Notes: a model not told the origin generated them from the letters alone. DNA of 64,000 bases from Natrinema longum (GCF_017352095.1 NZ_CP071463.1:124001-188000), one strand, 5' to 3'; counted from the first letter of the stretch, positions 36,899 through 45,379 are shown. Numbers and translations: made by a program.

Positions 36899-37085
36899 CC
36901 GGCTCGAGTCCGGCCCGCTCGGCGGGTATACCGTCGGACGACAGGCCGTTGCCGCCCGCTCACGTCTCGAGTGTGACGGCGTGTGACCGTCGTGGCCGGC
37001 ACTATTAGAAACGCGAGACGGGCGTCGAGGACTAGCAGCAGTGACACAGCCGTTGTCACCGACTCGAGTCCCTCTGACGGTGTAT

Positions 37086-37098
37086 TTACATCCGCGAT
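37086..37098 (+). repeat. Half ORB element without G-string
   Basis: The 13 bases ttacatccgcgat are identical to the first 13 of element 4 but the G run is absent. It lies 12 bp before the orc1 TATA-like box, so Orc1 bound here could autoregulate its own gene; that is inference. Confidence 0.6.
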
Positions 37099-37110
37099 CG
37101 ATCCCCACAT

Positions 37111-37120
37111 CTTTATTTTA
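37111..37120 (+). promoter_or_regulatory. TATA-like box of orc1
   Basis: ctttatttta lies 29-38 nt before the orc1 ATG, immediately after the half ORB. The spacing suits a short leader. Confidence 0.5.
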
Positions 37121-37148
37121 ATCGAGTTGAAAGGGGCGGGGTACCGCA

Positions 37149-38378
37149 ATGTCCGCCAACGACGATCGAGACCCGCTCTTTCGGTACGACGATCCGGTCT
37201 TCGCCGACGAGCGCCTGCTCGAGATCACGCACCTGCCCGGTCCGGATCGGATCGTCGGTCGTGACGAGCAGATGCAACGGGTTGCGGACGCCCTGAACCC
37301 GGCGATCTTCGGGAGCGAACCCAACCACCTGTTTATCTTCGGCAAGACCGGAACCGGCAAATCGCTCATCTCGCGATCGGTCACCCAGCGGGTGATCACC
37401 GAGGCCGAGCACGACGATATCACGGTCAAGTACGCCTTCATCGACTGTGGCGAACAGAACACGGAAGCCTCCATCGTCAAGACGATCGCCCAGATCGTCA
37501 ACGAACCCGACGCGAGCGGGGTCACCGTCCCCGATCGGGGCCTCGGAACCGGTGACTACTACAAGCGCCTCTGGCAGGCTATCGATCACTGTACCGACGT
37601 CACCATCGTCATCTTGGACGAGATCGACATGCTCGAGGACGACGAAGTACTCCGCAAGCTCTCTCGAGCCGGCGAGAACCGACGGATTTCCGACTCGAGT
37701 ATCGGTATCATCGGCATCTCGAACAAGATCGACTTCCCGGACCACCTCTCCGAACGCGTCAAGTCGAGCCTCTCGCGGGACGAACTCGTCTTCTCGCCGT
37801 ACGATGCCAACCAACTCGTCGAGATCCTCGAGAAGCGCCGCGACGCCTTCCACGACGGCGTCCTCTCCGACGACGTCATCCCGCTGACCGCCGCCCTCGC
37901 CGCCCAGGAACACGGCGACGCGCGCAAGGCGATCGACATCCTCCGGAACGCGGGTCGCATCGCGAAGAAGCGAAACGACACGCGGGTCACCGCGGATCAC
38001 GTCCGTGACGCCAAGGAGAAGACCGAGGCCGACCGGTTCAACGAGTTGATCGAGGGCTCTCCCCAGCAGGCCAAGGCGATCCTCTACTCGCTGACGATCC
38101 TGACCGAAAACAGCTCCGAAAAGGAGTTCCCCACGAAGATCATCTACAACCAGTACAAGGAGGTCGCCCGCCGGCTCGATTTCGACGTGCTCTCCGAGCG
38201 CCGCGTTCAGGAGATCCTTCAGGAACAGAACTTCCTCAACGTCATCCAGTCCGAGCGCGAGGGACGTGGCCGCGGTCGCGGCGCACACGCGAAACACCGG
38301 CTGCTCGAGAACCCCTCGATCGTCAAGAAGGTCCTCCTGCGGGATTCCCGGTTGGCCGTCCTCGAGGACGAGGGGTGA
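37149..38378 (+). CDS. orc1: Orc1/Cdc6 replication initiator
   Basis: The 409-residue AAA+ protein has Walker A GKTGTGKS (residues 65-72), Walker B VILDEIDML (about 155-163), sensor 1 IIGISNKIDF, sensor 2 region GDARKAIDILRNAG, and a C-terminal winged helix (about 300-409). It binds ORB elements to start replication. It is adjacent to ORB repeats on its 5' side, which marks it as the cognate initiator of this origin. Full length and typical for haloarchaeal Orc1 proteins. Confidence 0.95.
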   Translation: MSANDDRDPLFRYDDPVFADERLLEITHLPGPDRIVGRDEQMQRVADALNPAIFGSEPNHLFIFGKTGTGKSLISRSVTQRVITEAEHDDITVKYAFIDCGEQNTEASIVKTIAQIVNEPDASGVTVPDRGLGTGDYYKRLWQAIDHCTDVTIVILDEIDMLEDDEVLRKLSRAGENRRISDSSIGIIGISNKIDFPDHLSERVKSSLSRDELVFSPYDANQLVEILEKRRDAFHDGVLSDDVIPLTAALAAQEHGDARKAIDILRNAGRIAKKRNDTRVTADHVRDAKEKTEADRFNELIEGSPQQAKAILYSLTILTENSSEKEFPTKIIYNQYKEVARRLDFDVLSERRVQEILQEQNFLNVIQSEREGRGRGRGAHAKHRLLENPSIVKKVLLRDSRLAVLEDEG

Positions 38379-38548
38379 CGGGGTGCTCGGGCGAATCACT
38401 CCCGTGCGGTCGGGGGGTAAACCCCGTCGTGCACCGTTGATAGTTTAGTACTTTCTATTATAGCGCCCACTCTTTCTAAAACACTATTTTATGTGTTTTC
38501 CAACCGCATAACAAAACAAACGGCTGCATAGTCGCGGCAGTAGTGAAC

Positions 38549-38558
38549 TTTTATAAAC
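38549..38558 (+). promoter_or_regulatory. TATA-like box of the AMP-synthetase-like gene
   Basis: ttttataaac lies 29-38 nt before the ATG at 38587. The preceding 38437-38548 is unusually AT-rich for this genome. Confidence 0.5.
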
Positions 38559-38586
38559 ATCGTGTCCGATCTACAATTATCAGTCA

Positions 38587-39807
38587 ATGACGAACTTCGT
38601 ACGGGAATTACAATCGGCAGCGATGACGAACACGACGGCGACGGCGGTGGAGTGCGACGAACCGGTGACGTTTTCGCAGCTCTGGTCTGCGACGGACTCG
38701 TTTGCGGGCGGCCTTCAAGACAGTGAGCTCACTGCCGGCGACAGGGTTACCGTCCACCTCTCCGATCCACGCTCGTTTCTCATCGCAGTTTACGGGACGC
38801 TCAGAGCCGGCTGTGTCCCCGTTACGATTCCGGAAGCGTCCGAGAATCGGGACGTCAAACGCGTCGTGGCTGAAACCGAACCGAAGGCCCACGTCGCCGA
38901 TTCGGGCCGCATCATGGCGCTTCTGAACGGTAGCGAATCGTTGCGCCTCGCCGTTATCGTCGACGACGAGGTACGGCTGGGGGTGTCGCTGTCGACGTTT
39001 CTCGAGAACGACGGCATGAACGGCTCGAACTCCCGCACCGGGATCGACGTCGTCCGCCGTGCCGACGACTCGCCGGGCCTGATCGCGTCCCTCGAACGCG
39101 ATGCTCCTGACCCACTCGCCGTCGTCTACACGCACGCGTCCTTGCGAGCTGCTGCCAACGTCGGAACGACGCTGGGGCCAACCGAATCGGACGGCGAGCT
39201 CGAGTCACACCGCAGCGCGCTGTCGCTCTCGAACCCGATCGAACTCATGTACGGGGCGAACGCGACACTTACCGACGGCGGAAGCTATCATCCGATCCCG
39301 GACCCGGATCCGGAAACGATCCGTTCGTTGCTCGTGACGACCGATATCGAGCGGACGTTCGTGACTCCACAGCAGTACCGGGCGCTCCGAGCGAGCGACC
39401 CGTCCGTCGACGAAGGCGAACTCCGTGTCGTCACGCCGCTCTCGACCGCGCTCGATACCGAGGTCCGTGACGGTGGCGATGCCGTTCGTCTCTGTGTGCT
39501 GCCGGAAATCGGCGTCTCGCACGTCAGATCGCCTGTCGACGTCGAAGCGGGACGGCTCGGACGGTCGCTGCCGGGGGTTCGGGCGTGCGTTCTCGAGGAA
39601 GGGGGCAGCGACGAACTCGCCGTGAGTGGGCCGGCACTCATGGATGGCTATTTCGACCGCCCCGTACTGACCGACGAGACGGTCACGACGATCGACGGGG
39701 ACCGCTGGATCGAGACCGGTCTCTCCGTCCAGTCCCGGGACGGGACTATCGACCTCGGGGAGCGAGCGGAAACGGGACGGACGCTTCCGTCGGACGAACG
39801 CCCGTGA
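38587..39807 (+). CDS. Degenerate acyl-adenylate synthetase-like protein (probable pseudoenzyme)
   Basis: The 406-residue protein follows the ANL (acyl-CoA synthetase) layout: a TFSQLWSATDSFAGGLQDSELTAGDRV start, LIAVYGTLRAGCVPVTIP, later GRSLPGVRACVLEEGGSDELAVSGPALMDGYFDRP. But the phosphate loop SGTTGxPKG is replaced by THASLRAAANVG, the TGD motif is WIETGLS, and the C-terminal catalytic-lysine domain is missing (normal length 500-550). It is therefore unlikely to adenylate substrates. Origin-proximal position is notable; the role is unknown. An internal start at 38623 is possible. Confidence 0.7.
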   Translation: MTNFVRELQSAAMTNTTATAVECDEPVTFSQLWSATDSFAGGLQDSELTAGDRVTVHLSDPRSFLIAVYGTLRAGCVPVTIPEASENRDVKRVVAETEPKAHVADSGRIMALLNGSESLRLAVIVDDEVRLGVSLSTFLENDGMNGSNSRTGIDVVRRADDSPGLIASLERDAPDPLAVVYTHASLRAAANVGTTLGPTESDGELESHRSALSLSNPIELMYGANATLTDGGSYHPIPDPDPETIRSLLVTTDIERTFVTPQQYRALRASDPSVDEGELRVVTPLSTALDTEVRDGGDAVRLCVLPEIGVSHVRSPVDVEAGRLGRSLPGVRACVLEEGGSDELAVSGPALMDGYFDRPVLTDETVTTIDGDRWIETGLSVQSRDGTIDLGERAETGRTLPSDERP

Positions 39808-39965
39808 AACGCAACTCGCGGACAGTCACCTTCCGGGACGGCCGTGTCTGTGCGCTCTCGACCCGATTTTAGCCGACGGATGCCGTCGAGGCGGTACCCG
39901 CCCGCGCTGCGTTCCCGATTCGCCGGAACCGCGATACCTTTTTGCCTCGCTTCCACAGACCGGGT

Positions 39966-41159
39966 ATGAACAGCGTCGATGCCGCCGGCCTGGGGATCGG
40001 TGACGACTATCCGCCCCGAATCATGGGCGTGTTGAACGTCAGCGAGGAATCTCCCTACGATCCGAGCGTTTTCGACGATCCCGGCGAGGCGGCCCGCTAC
40101 GTCGACGAGGAACTGATCGACGAGGGTGCCGATATCGTCGACGTCGGCCTCGAGTCGGCGAACAAGCGTTTCGACGTGCTCTCGGCCGACGAGGAACTCG
40201 AGCGGCTTCCGGTTGCGCTCGAGACCATCGAGAGCGTCTCCGGGGACGCCGTCTTCTCGATCGAAACGCGGTACGCCGAGGTGGCCGACGAGGCGCTTTC
40301 CCAGGGGTTCGACATGGTCAACGACATCTGTGGGTTCGCCGACCCGGAGATGCCGACCGTCTGTGAGGACCACGACGTCGCGGTCGCGAAGATGGCGAGC
40401 CCGCCGGACGTCGAACGACCGGGTGCCGTCGAGGAAACCGATTGGGGCTCCCGGAAGTCGCCGGAGTGGGCCTCGCAGGCGGCGTACGTCGATCAGGTCT
40501 ACGAGGCGCTGAAACAGAACGGGCTGACCGAGAAGACGATCGTCGACCCGGCCTTCGGCGGCTGGAGCGAAGCCAAGACCGTCGCCGACGACCACGAGAC
40601 GTTCCGCCGGCTGCGGGAGTTCCGGGCGCTCGGCCGGCCGATGCTGGTTTCGATCAACCGCAAGAACTTCCTGGGCGAAATCGCCGACCGTGAGACCGAC
40701 GAGCGGTTGCCGGTCAGTCTCGCAGCGACCTCGATGGCCGTCGAGCGGGGAGCACACGTGATCCGGACCCACGACGTGGCCGAAACGCGGGATGCAGCCC
40801 TGATCGGAAAGGCGTTTACCGAGCAGGCACGCACGACGGCCGACGGGATCACCGTCTCACGACTCGACGTCACCTCGACACGCGAGTTCCGGGCCCAGCT
40901 CAGGGAACGGGGCGTCGATCCCGCGTTCGCCGACGACTGGCGGAGTCAACTCCTCGAGATCGAGGGTCTCGATCCCGACGCGAGCGATCGATTGATTTCG
41001 ATCGCTGCCGAGCACGGGGCGGTTGTCCAACGCGTGTCTGACGGACGGCTGTTGCTGATGGGATCGACGACAACCGTGTCCGACGTATCAGCCCGAATTG
41101 CCGGCGAAAACGACGATATCGACGCTCTCGGCGAGAAGTTGTCAAAGCTGCTGCGTTAA
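39966..41159 (+). CDS. folP: Dihydropteroate synthase-like protein with C-terminal extension
   Basis: The 397-residue protein has the pterin-binding TIM barrel: PPRIMGVLNVSEESPYDPSVF (cf. GILNVTPDSF), DIVDVGLES (cf. DIGGEST), VNDICGFADPEM, KTIVDPAFGGW and IRTHDVAETRDA at the barrel end. About 120 extra residues follow (280-397), not present in usual FolP. Dihydropteroate synthase joins 4-aminobenzoate and hydroxymethyl-dihydropterin-PP in folate synthesis. An MptE gene for the pterin precursor follows directly, supporting the pathway. The start at 39966 fits; 39942 is an alternative. The DIGGEST change is worth testing. Confidence 0.8.
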   Translation: MNSVDAAGLGIGDDYPPRIMGVLNVSEESPYDPSVFDDPGEAARYVDEELIDEGADIVDVGLESANKRFDVLSADEELERLPVALETIESVSGDAVFSIETRYAEVADEALSQGFDMVNDICGFADPEMPTVCEDHDVAVAKMASPPDVERPGAVEETDWGSRKSPEWASQAAYVDQVYEALKQNGLTEKTIVDPAFGGWSEAKTVADDHETFRRLREFRALGRPMLVSINRKNFLGEIADRETDERLPVSLAATSMAVERGAHVIRTHDVAETRDAALIGKAFTEQARTTADGITVSRLDVTSTREFRAQLRERGVDPAFADDWRSQLLEIEGLDPDASDRLISIAAEHGAVVQRVSDGRLLLMGSTTTVSDVSARIAGENDDIDALGEKLSKLLR

Positions 41160-41200
41160 GAGAAAGCTTATGCCGGATGCTTCGAAAGGAGGGAGTGGAC

Positions 41201-41251
41201 GCCGGGCTGCCTCCCGGGTAGGGGTACTTTGGAGGCGAATCCCGGCCCACA
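41201..41251 (+). ncRNA. Candidate structured RNA hairpin between folP and mptE
   Basis: The transcript strand folds as GCCGGG (41201-41206), inner GCCTCC (41209-41214), a 16-nt loop, GGAGGC (41231-41236), and CCCGGC (41241-41246), followed by ACA at 41249-41251. Two stacked 6-bp stems with a small internal loop and a trailing ACA recall an H/ACA guide half, but the internal pocket is short. It may equally be an attenuator or RNA-processing site in the folP-mptE transcript. Confidence 0.35.
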
Positions 41252-41354
41252 ACACGGAATTATTGTGCTCTTACGTTGCCCAGTGACGTCTGGGCCGTCT
41301 GGCCCACCGGAGACCGAACACACAAACGGACCGGGCACCGAGTACGCAGCGAGT

Positions 41355-42056
41355 ATGGAGTTCGACGAGTGGGAGCCCGTCTACGAGGCGATTCTCGACG
41401 ACTTCGGATACGACCGGGCCGGCGACGAGCGGGGGCGAGATCTCCTCGCATCCCTTCTGGAGGCGTCGTTCGATCCGACCGAGCTGGCGATCGGACCCGA
41501 CACGACCGTCGCCGTGGCGGGTGCCGGCCCGTCCCTCGAGAGCGATCGGGCCCTCGAGCGGGCACGAGCGGCGGAGTTCGTCGTCGCCGCGTCGACCGCC
41601 GTCGACACGCTCGCGAGCCACGGGATCGACGCCGACTGCATGGTGACCGACCTCGACAAGAATCCGGGCACCGTCGAACGACTCACGACGGACGGCGTCC
41701 CGGTCGCGATCCACGGGCACGGTGACAACCTCGATGCGATCCGGACCGTCGTTCCGAACTGTGACCACGCGTACGTGCTCCCGACCACCCAGACCACGCC
41801 GCGTGGCCCGGTCCGTAACGTCGGCGGGTTCACCGACGGCGATCGAGCGGCGTTTCTCGCCGATCACCTCGGTGCCGGCCACCTCTCGTTCGTCGGCTGG
41901 GATTTCGACGATCCCGCCGTCGAGCCGACGAAAGCGTGCAAACTCGAGTGGGCCGAGCGCCTCCTCTACTGGCTCGAGTCGCGCCGCGGCGACCGGTTCG
42001 CGGTACTCGACGGACGGCGAGACGGGATCGAGACGATCGGGATCCCGATCGAGTAA
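41355..42056 (+). CDS. mptE: MptE-type 6-hydroxymethylpterin pyrophosphokinase
   Basis: The 233-residue protein is the archaeal DUF115-family enzyme: TTVAVAGAGPSLESD (nucleotide-binding loop, about residue 52), VVAASTAVDTLASHGIDADCMVTDLDKNPG, VPVAIHGHGDNLDAI, and GFTDGDRAAFLADHLGAGHLSFVGWDFDDPA. It phosphorylates 6-hydroxymethyl-7,8-dihydropterin to the diphosphate used by FolP. The start at 41355 (MEFDEW) is chosen because the fold starts here; the ORF runs to 41229 without conserved sequence. Same direction as folP, 195 bp away. Confidence 0.9.
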   Translation: MEFDEWEPVYEAILDDFGYDRAGDERGRDLLASLLEASFDPTELAIGPDTTVAVAGAGPSLESDRALERARAAEFVVAASTAVDTLASHGIDADCMVTDLDKNPGTVERLTTDGVPVAIHGHGDNLDAIRTVVPNCDHAYVLPTTQTTPRGPVRNVGGFTDGDRAAFLADHLGAGHLSFVGWDFDDPAVEPTKACKLEWAERLLYWLESRRGDRFAVLDGRRDGIETIGIPIE

Positions 42057-42098
42057 CGCCCCTCCGTGGCGTCGGCGATCGAGGACGGACCGTCGCTG

Positions 42099-42293
42099 TC
42101 ACTCGATCCGGTACTCGACGATGTCGCGACAGCCACACGACGGACACGGGGAGATCGTCGACTCGAGCGTCGTCCCACAGCGCCGGCACTCCTCGATGAC
42201 CGTCGGCTCGTCGCTCCGGCGGAAGATCGCGCTGAACGCCTTTCGTATCGCCGATCGCGTCGTAGTGTCGGACCGGCTCTCTCGTCCGCCCAT
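42099..42293 (-). CDS. Small zinc-ribbon protein
   Basis: The 64-residue protein has an Arg/Ser-rich N-terminal half and a C-terminal zinc ribbon CRRCGTTLES...CPSCGC (residues about 36-54) ending DIVEYRIE. Two CxxC knuckles and good coding bias support a real gene. It is on the minus strand, convergent with mptE. Function unknown; nucleic-acid binding is possible. Confidence 0.75.
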   Translation of the reverse strand: MGGRESRSDTTTRSAIRKAFSAIFRRSDEPTVIEECRRCGTTLESTISPCPSCGCRDIVEYRIE

Positions 42294-42461
42294 GATCGCT
42301 CGAACGCTGATATCACTGTTCGTTATTGTCTCGATAACCGATACAACGATCCGTTGCTCGGGCCGGATGCCGTCGCACAGTCCGGCTCCCGTCGGCGAAT
42401 CACTGCCGTTGGCTCGCCGTTAGCCCCTACGCTTTCGGTTCTCGAGTGCCCGAGTTCGACC

Positions 42462-43871
42462 GTGATCGTTCACTGGCACCGCCGGGATCTCCGGCCCAGC
42501 GACAACCGCGGGCTCGCCCGCGCCGCGGCGAGCGACGAGTCGGTCGTTTCGCTGTTCGTTCTCGATCCGACCGTCCTCGAGCATGCATCGCCGGTCCGCG
42601 TCGCGTGTCTGCTCGAGGCGCTCGATGCCCTCCGAGAGTGGTACCGGGATCAGGGAAGCGACCTCGTCGTCGGTCGTGGCGAGGCGAGTCGGGTCGTCCC
42701 GGAGCGAGCAGCGGCGTACGATGCGGACACAGTCGTCTGGAACGCGGATTACAGCGGTCTGGCTCGGGACCGCGATCGGGCGGTTCGGGACGCACTCGAG
42801 GACGACGGGATCGAATCCGAATCGGTTCACGACGCCGTTCATCACGAACCGGGATCGATTACGCCGAATCAGGGCGAGCACTACTCGGTGTTTTCCTATT
42901 TCTGGAAGAAGTGGCGCGATCGGGACAAGCGAGCGCCGGTCGAGGAGCCGGCCGCCACGGACCTCGCGGCCGTGTCGGGCGAACCGATACCAACGCTTGC
43001 TGATCTGGGGTTCGACGAGCCCGAAGCGACGCCGCCGACGGTGACGACGGCGGCGGCTCGAGAGCGGGTCGCCGACTTCTGTTCGGGGCCGATCTACCGC
43101 TATGCCGACCAGCGCGAGTATCCCGCTGCCGGTGGCACCTCGCGGCTCTCCCCACATCTCAAGTGGGGAACGATCGGGCCACGGGAGCTGTACGCGGCGA
43201 CGGAGCGAGCCACGGCACGCGCCGAGTCCGAGGACGCCCGCGAGAGCGTCCGTTCGTTCCAGCGCCAGCTCGCCTGGCGGGAGTTCTACGCGCACGTCCT
43301 CCGATACAATCCCGAGACCGTCGCCGAGAACTTCAGCGGGTACGAAAACGAGATCGAGTGGCGCGACGACCCCGACGAACTCGCGGCCTGGCAGGCCGGA
43401 GAGACCGGCTACCCGATCGTCGACGCGGGGATGCGCCAGCTACACGCGGAGGGATGGATGCACAACCGCGTGCGGATGCTCGTCGCCGCCTTCCTGACCA
43501 AGGATCTCCTGGTCGACTGGCGGGCGGGGTACGACTGGTTCCGGCGAAAGTTGGCGGACCACGACACCGCAAACGACGTCGGCGGGTGGCAGTGGGCGGC
43601 TTCGACCGGGACCGACGCACAGCCGTACTTCCGGGTGTTCAACCCGATGAAACAGGGTCGCGAGTACGATCCCGACGCCGAATACGTCCGCGAGTACGTT
43701 CCGGAACTCGCCGACGCGAGTGCCGACGACATCCACGGCTGGCACGACCTCGAGCAGGCCGAGCGCGAGCGGATCGCGGCCGACTATCCGGCACCGATCG
43801 TCGACCACGCCGACCGACGGGAGCGGGCGATCGACACCTTCGAGCGGGCCCGCGGCGAGGCCTCGGAGTAA
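42462..43871 (+). CDS. phr: DNA photolyase (class I, cryptochrome/photolyase family)
   Basis: The 469-residue protein starts at GTG 42462 with VIVHWHRRDLRPSDNRGL, the typical N-terminus, so the longer ORF (to 42066) is rejected. Visible: antenna domain (residues 1-130), FAD-binding core with SRLSPHLKWGTIGPRELY, the DLLVDWRAGYDWF and DHDTANDVGGWQWAASTGTDAQPYFRVFNP segments (FAD pocket). The DDAN-type D-T-A-N-D motif and Trp tail fit CPD photolyases. It repairs UV pyrimidine dimers using blue light, important in sunlit brines. Confidence 0.95.
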   Translation: MIVHWHRRDLRPSDNRGLARAAASDESVVSLFVLDPTVLEHASPVRVACLLEALDALREWYRDQGSDLVVGRGEASRVVPERAAAYDADTVVWNADYSGLARDRDRAVRDALEDDGIESESVHDAVHHEPGSITPNQGEHYSVFSYFWKKWRDRDKRAPVEEPAATDLAAVSGEPIPTLADLGFDEPEATPPTVTTAAARERVADFCSGPIYRYADQREYPAAGGTSRLSPHLKWGTIGPRELYAATERATARAESEDARESVRSFQRQLAWREFYAHVLRYNPETVAENFSGYENEIEWRDDPDELAAWQAGETGYPIVDAGMRQLHAEGWMHNRVRMLVAAFLTKDLLVDWRAGYDWFRRKLADHDTANDVGGWQWAASTGTDAQPYFRVFNPMKQGREYDPDAEYVREYVPELADASADDIHGWHDLEQAERERIAADYPAPIVDHADRRERAIDTFERARGEASE

Positions 43872-43915
43872 CCCGTTGCATCAGTCTTATTACCTGTAAT
43901 TCCATAGGCGCTAGT

Positions 43916-44224
43916 ATGTCTGCTCCGGACGAAACGTCGACGCCCGACGGAGAGGTGCCGCCGTCCCAGGCCATCATCGAGGCCGTCGCCGAACGCGAAG
44001 GTGTCGACGTCACCGAGATCGAACCCCCAGCATACGACTCGTTGTTTACGGTCGTCAATCCGGAGGCACTCGACGAGCTGTTCGACACGACCACGGGAAC
44101 CGCCAGCAACGCGGTCGTCGAACTCGAGTACGAGGGGTACGAGGTCGTCGTTCGACCCCACGGCGACGTCGACGTGTTCGATCCCTCGTCTCCCGATTCG
44201 CTCAACGAGCGGATCGAGGAGTGA
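43916..44224 (+). CDS. HalOD1 output-domain protein
   Basis: The 102-residue protein is a stand-alone HalOD1 domain: SQAIIEAVAEREGVDVTEIEPPAYDSLFTVVNPEALDELFD and VVELEYEGYEVVVRPHGDVDVF segments. HalOD1 is a haloarchaeal signal-output domain of unknown activity, often near response regulators. It is preceded by an AT-rich start region (cattaggcgctagt-like at 43900-43915). It ends 0 nt from the convergent sugar isomerase (stops at 44224 and 44225). Confidence 0.85.
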   Translation: MSAPDETSTPDGEVPPSQAIIEAVAEREGVDVTEIEPPAYDSLFTVVNPEALDELFDTTTGTASNAVVELEYEGYEVVVRPHGDVDVFDPSSPDSLNERIEE

Positions 44225-45193
44225 TCACTCGGCCCAGTAGGCGTCGCCGGGCTCGGTCTCGAAAACCGCTCGCCCGAGGAGATCGATCGCCTTCTCGAGG
44301 CCCTCCCGAGAGCTGGTCAGTGAGTCCTCGTGTTCGATGCTCAGGGCCCCGTCGTAACCGACCATCCGGAGCGTCGAGACGATATCCTTCCAGTGGGTTT
44401 CGTCGTGGCCGTAGCCGACCGACCGAAAGAGCCACGATCGGTTCGGTTCGTCGTCGTAGGCGGTCGTATCCAGGACGCCCTTCTCGCGAGCCTGTGCGTC
44501 GTAGATCCTGGTATCTTTGGCGTGGACGTGATGGATCGCCTCGCGCTCGCCCAGGTACCGGATCGCGTCGCTGATCGTGATCCCCTGCCAGTAGAGGTGG
44601 GAGGGATCGAAGTTCGCACCGATCCGGTCGCCGGTCTCCTCGCGCAGTCGTGCCATCCCGTGGGGCTCGTAGACCAGCATGTTCGGGTGTAGTTCGATCG
44701 CGATATCGACCCCCTGATCGGCGGCGTAGTCGGCGATTTCGCCCCAGTACTCGATGGCCTGCTCCCACTGGTACTCGAGCGCGTCGGCGTGTTCGGGCGG
44801 CCACGGGGCCGTGATCCAGTTTGGCACCTCGTCGGTCGGGCTGCCCGCTGGGAGCCCCGAGAAACAGGTGACGGTCCCGACCTCGAGTTGGGCCGCCAGC
44901 CGGATCGCCTCGCGGAGCTCGGTGTCGGCTTCCTCGGCCCGCTCCTCGTCGGGATGGAGGGGATTGTTGTGCGTCGCGAGCGCGCTGATCCGCATGTCGT
45001 ATTCCTCGAGCAGGTCGCGGAGCTGGGCCTGTTCGGTCTCGTCGTCGAGGTATTCGGACCGCGTGAGGTGGTCCTCCCCCGGATGCCCGCCGACGCCGGG
45101 CTCGATCGTTTCGACACCGAGTCCGTCGAGATAGGGGAGCATACTTTCGAGCGACTCGTCGGCCAGTACTGGGGTATGAACGCCGATCTCCAT
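44225..45193 (-). CDS. Sugar phosphate isomerase/epimerase (xylose isomerase-like TIM barrel)
   Basis: The 322-residue protein has the AP-endonuclease-2 fold: MEIGVHTPVLADESLESMLPYLDGLGVETIEPGVG, ISALATHNNPLHPD, VDIAIELHPNMLVYEP (catalytic Glu), IGANFDPSHLYWQGI, IHHVHAKDT and LSIEHEDSL metal ligands. Such enzymes isomerise or epimerise sugars, keto-sugars or inosose. It is the last gene of the sugar region behind the Gfo/Idh dehydrogenase. The start at 45193 excludes a non-conserved extension to 45304. Substrate unknown. Confidence 0.88.
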   Translation of the reverse strand: MEIGVHTPVLADESLESMLPYLDGLGVETIEPGVGGHPGEDHLTRSEYLDDETEQAQLRDLLEEYDMRISALATHNNPLHPDEERAEEADTELREAIRLAAQLEVGTVTCFSGLPAGSPTDEVPNWITAPWPPEHADALEYQWEQAIEYWGEIADYAADQGVDIAIELHPNMLVYEPHGMARLREETGDRIGANFDPSHLYWQGITISDAIRYLGEREAIHHVHAKDTRIYDAQAREKGVLDTTAYDDEPNRSWLFRSVGYGHDETHWKDIVSTLRMVGYDGALSIEHEDSLTSSREGLEKAIDLLGRAVFETEPGDAYWAE

Positions 45194-45379
45194 GGCGATA
45201 GCGACGACACCTGAGAAAATAAAACGCGTGCCCCCGAGCATCCGACGGCGGCGTTCGGCCGGCAGCGGGAGCCGATTTCCGCTCCCGACCGAGCCCCGTG
45301 GCACGTCCGAAACAGCGCCGTCGCTCGTGGCGGACGGAACAGTCCCGCCGAGTCGCGATCGTCGCCCGGATCGGCGCGT

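Larger units (their letters stand above)
36378..37148. other. Chromosomal replication origin (oriC) region upstream of orc1
   Basis: The long intergenic segment between trmJ (ends 36198) and orc1 (37149) carries several 21-bp ORB-like elements (form TTACAnnCGCGnnGGGGGTGT) in both orientations: minus at 36561-36581 and 36615-36635, plus at 36707-36727 and 36878-36898, and a shortened plus copy at 37086-37098. The first and third are exact inverted copies. AT-rich segments occur at 36378-36460 and 37105-37125. Orc1/Cdc6 adjacent plus inverted G-string ORBs is the standard haloarchaeal origin layout. Which AT-rich patch is the unwinding site is not decided. Confidence 0.85.

Noticed and set aside
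41201-41251. tRNA gene
   Set aside because: The hairpin is far too short for a cloverleaf, and no T-arm or anticodon arm can be drawn.
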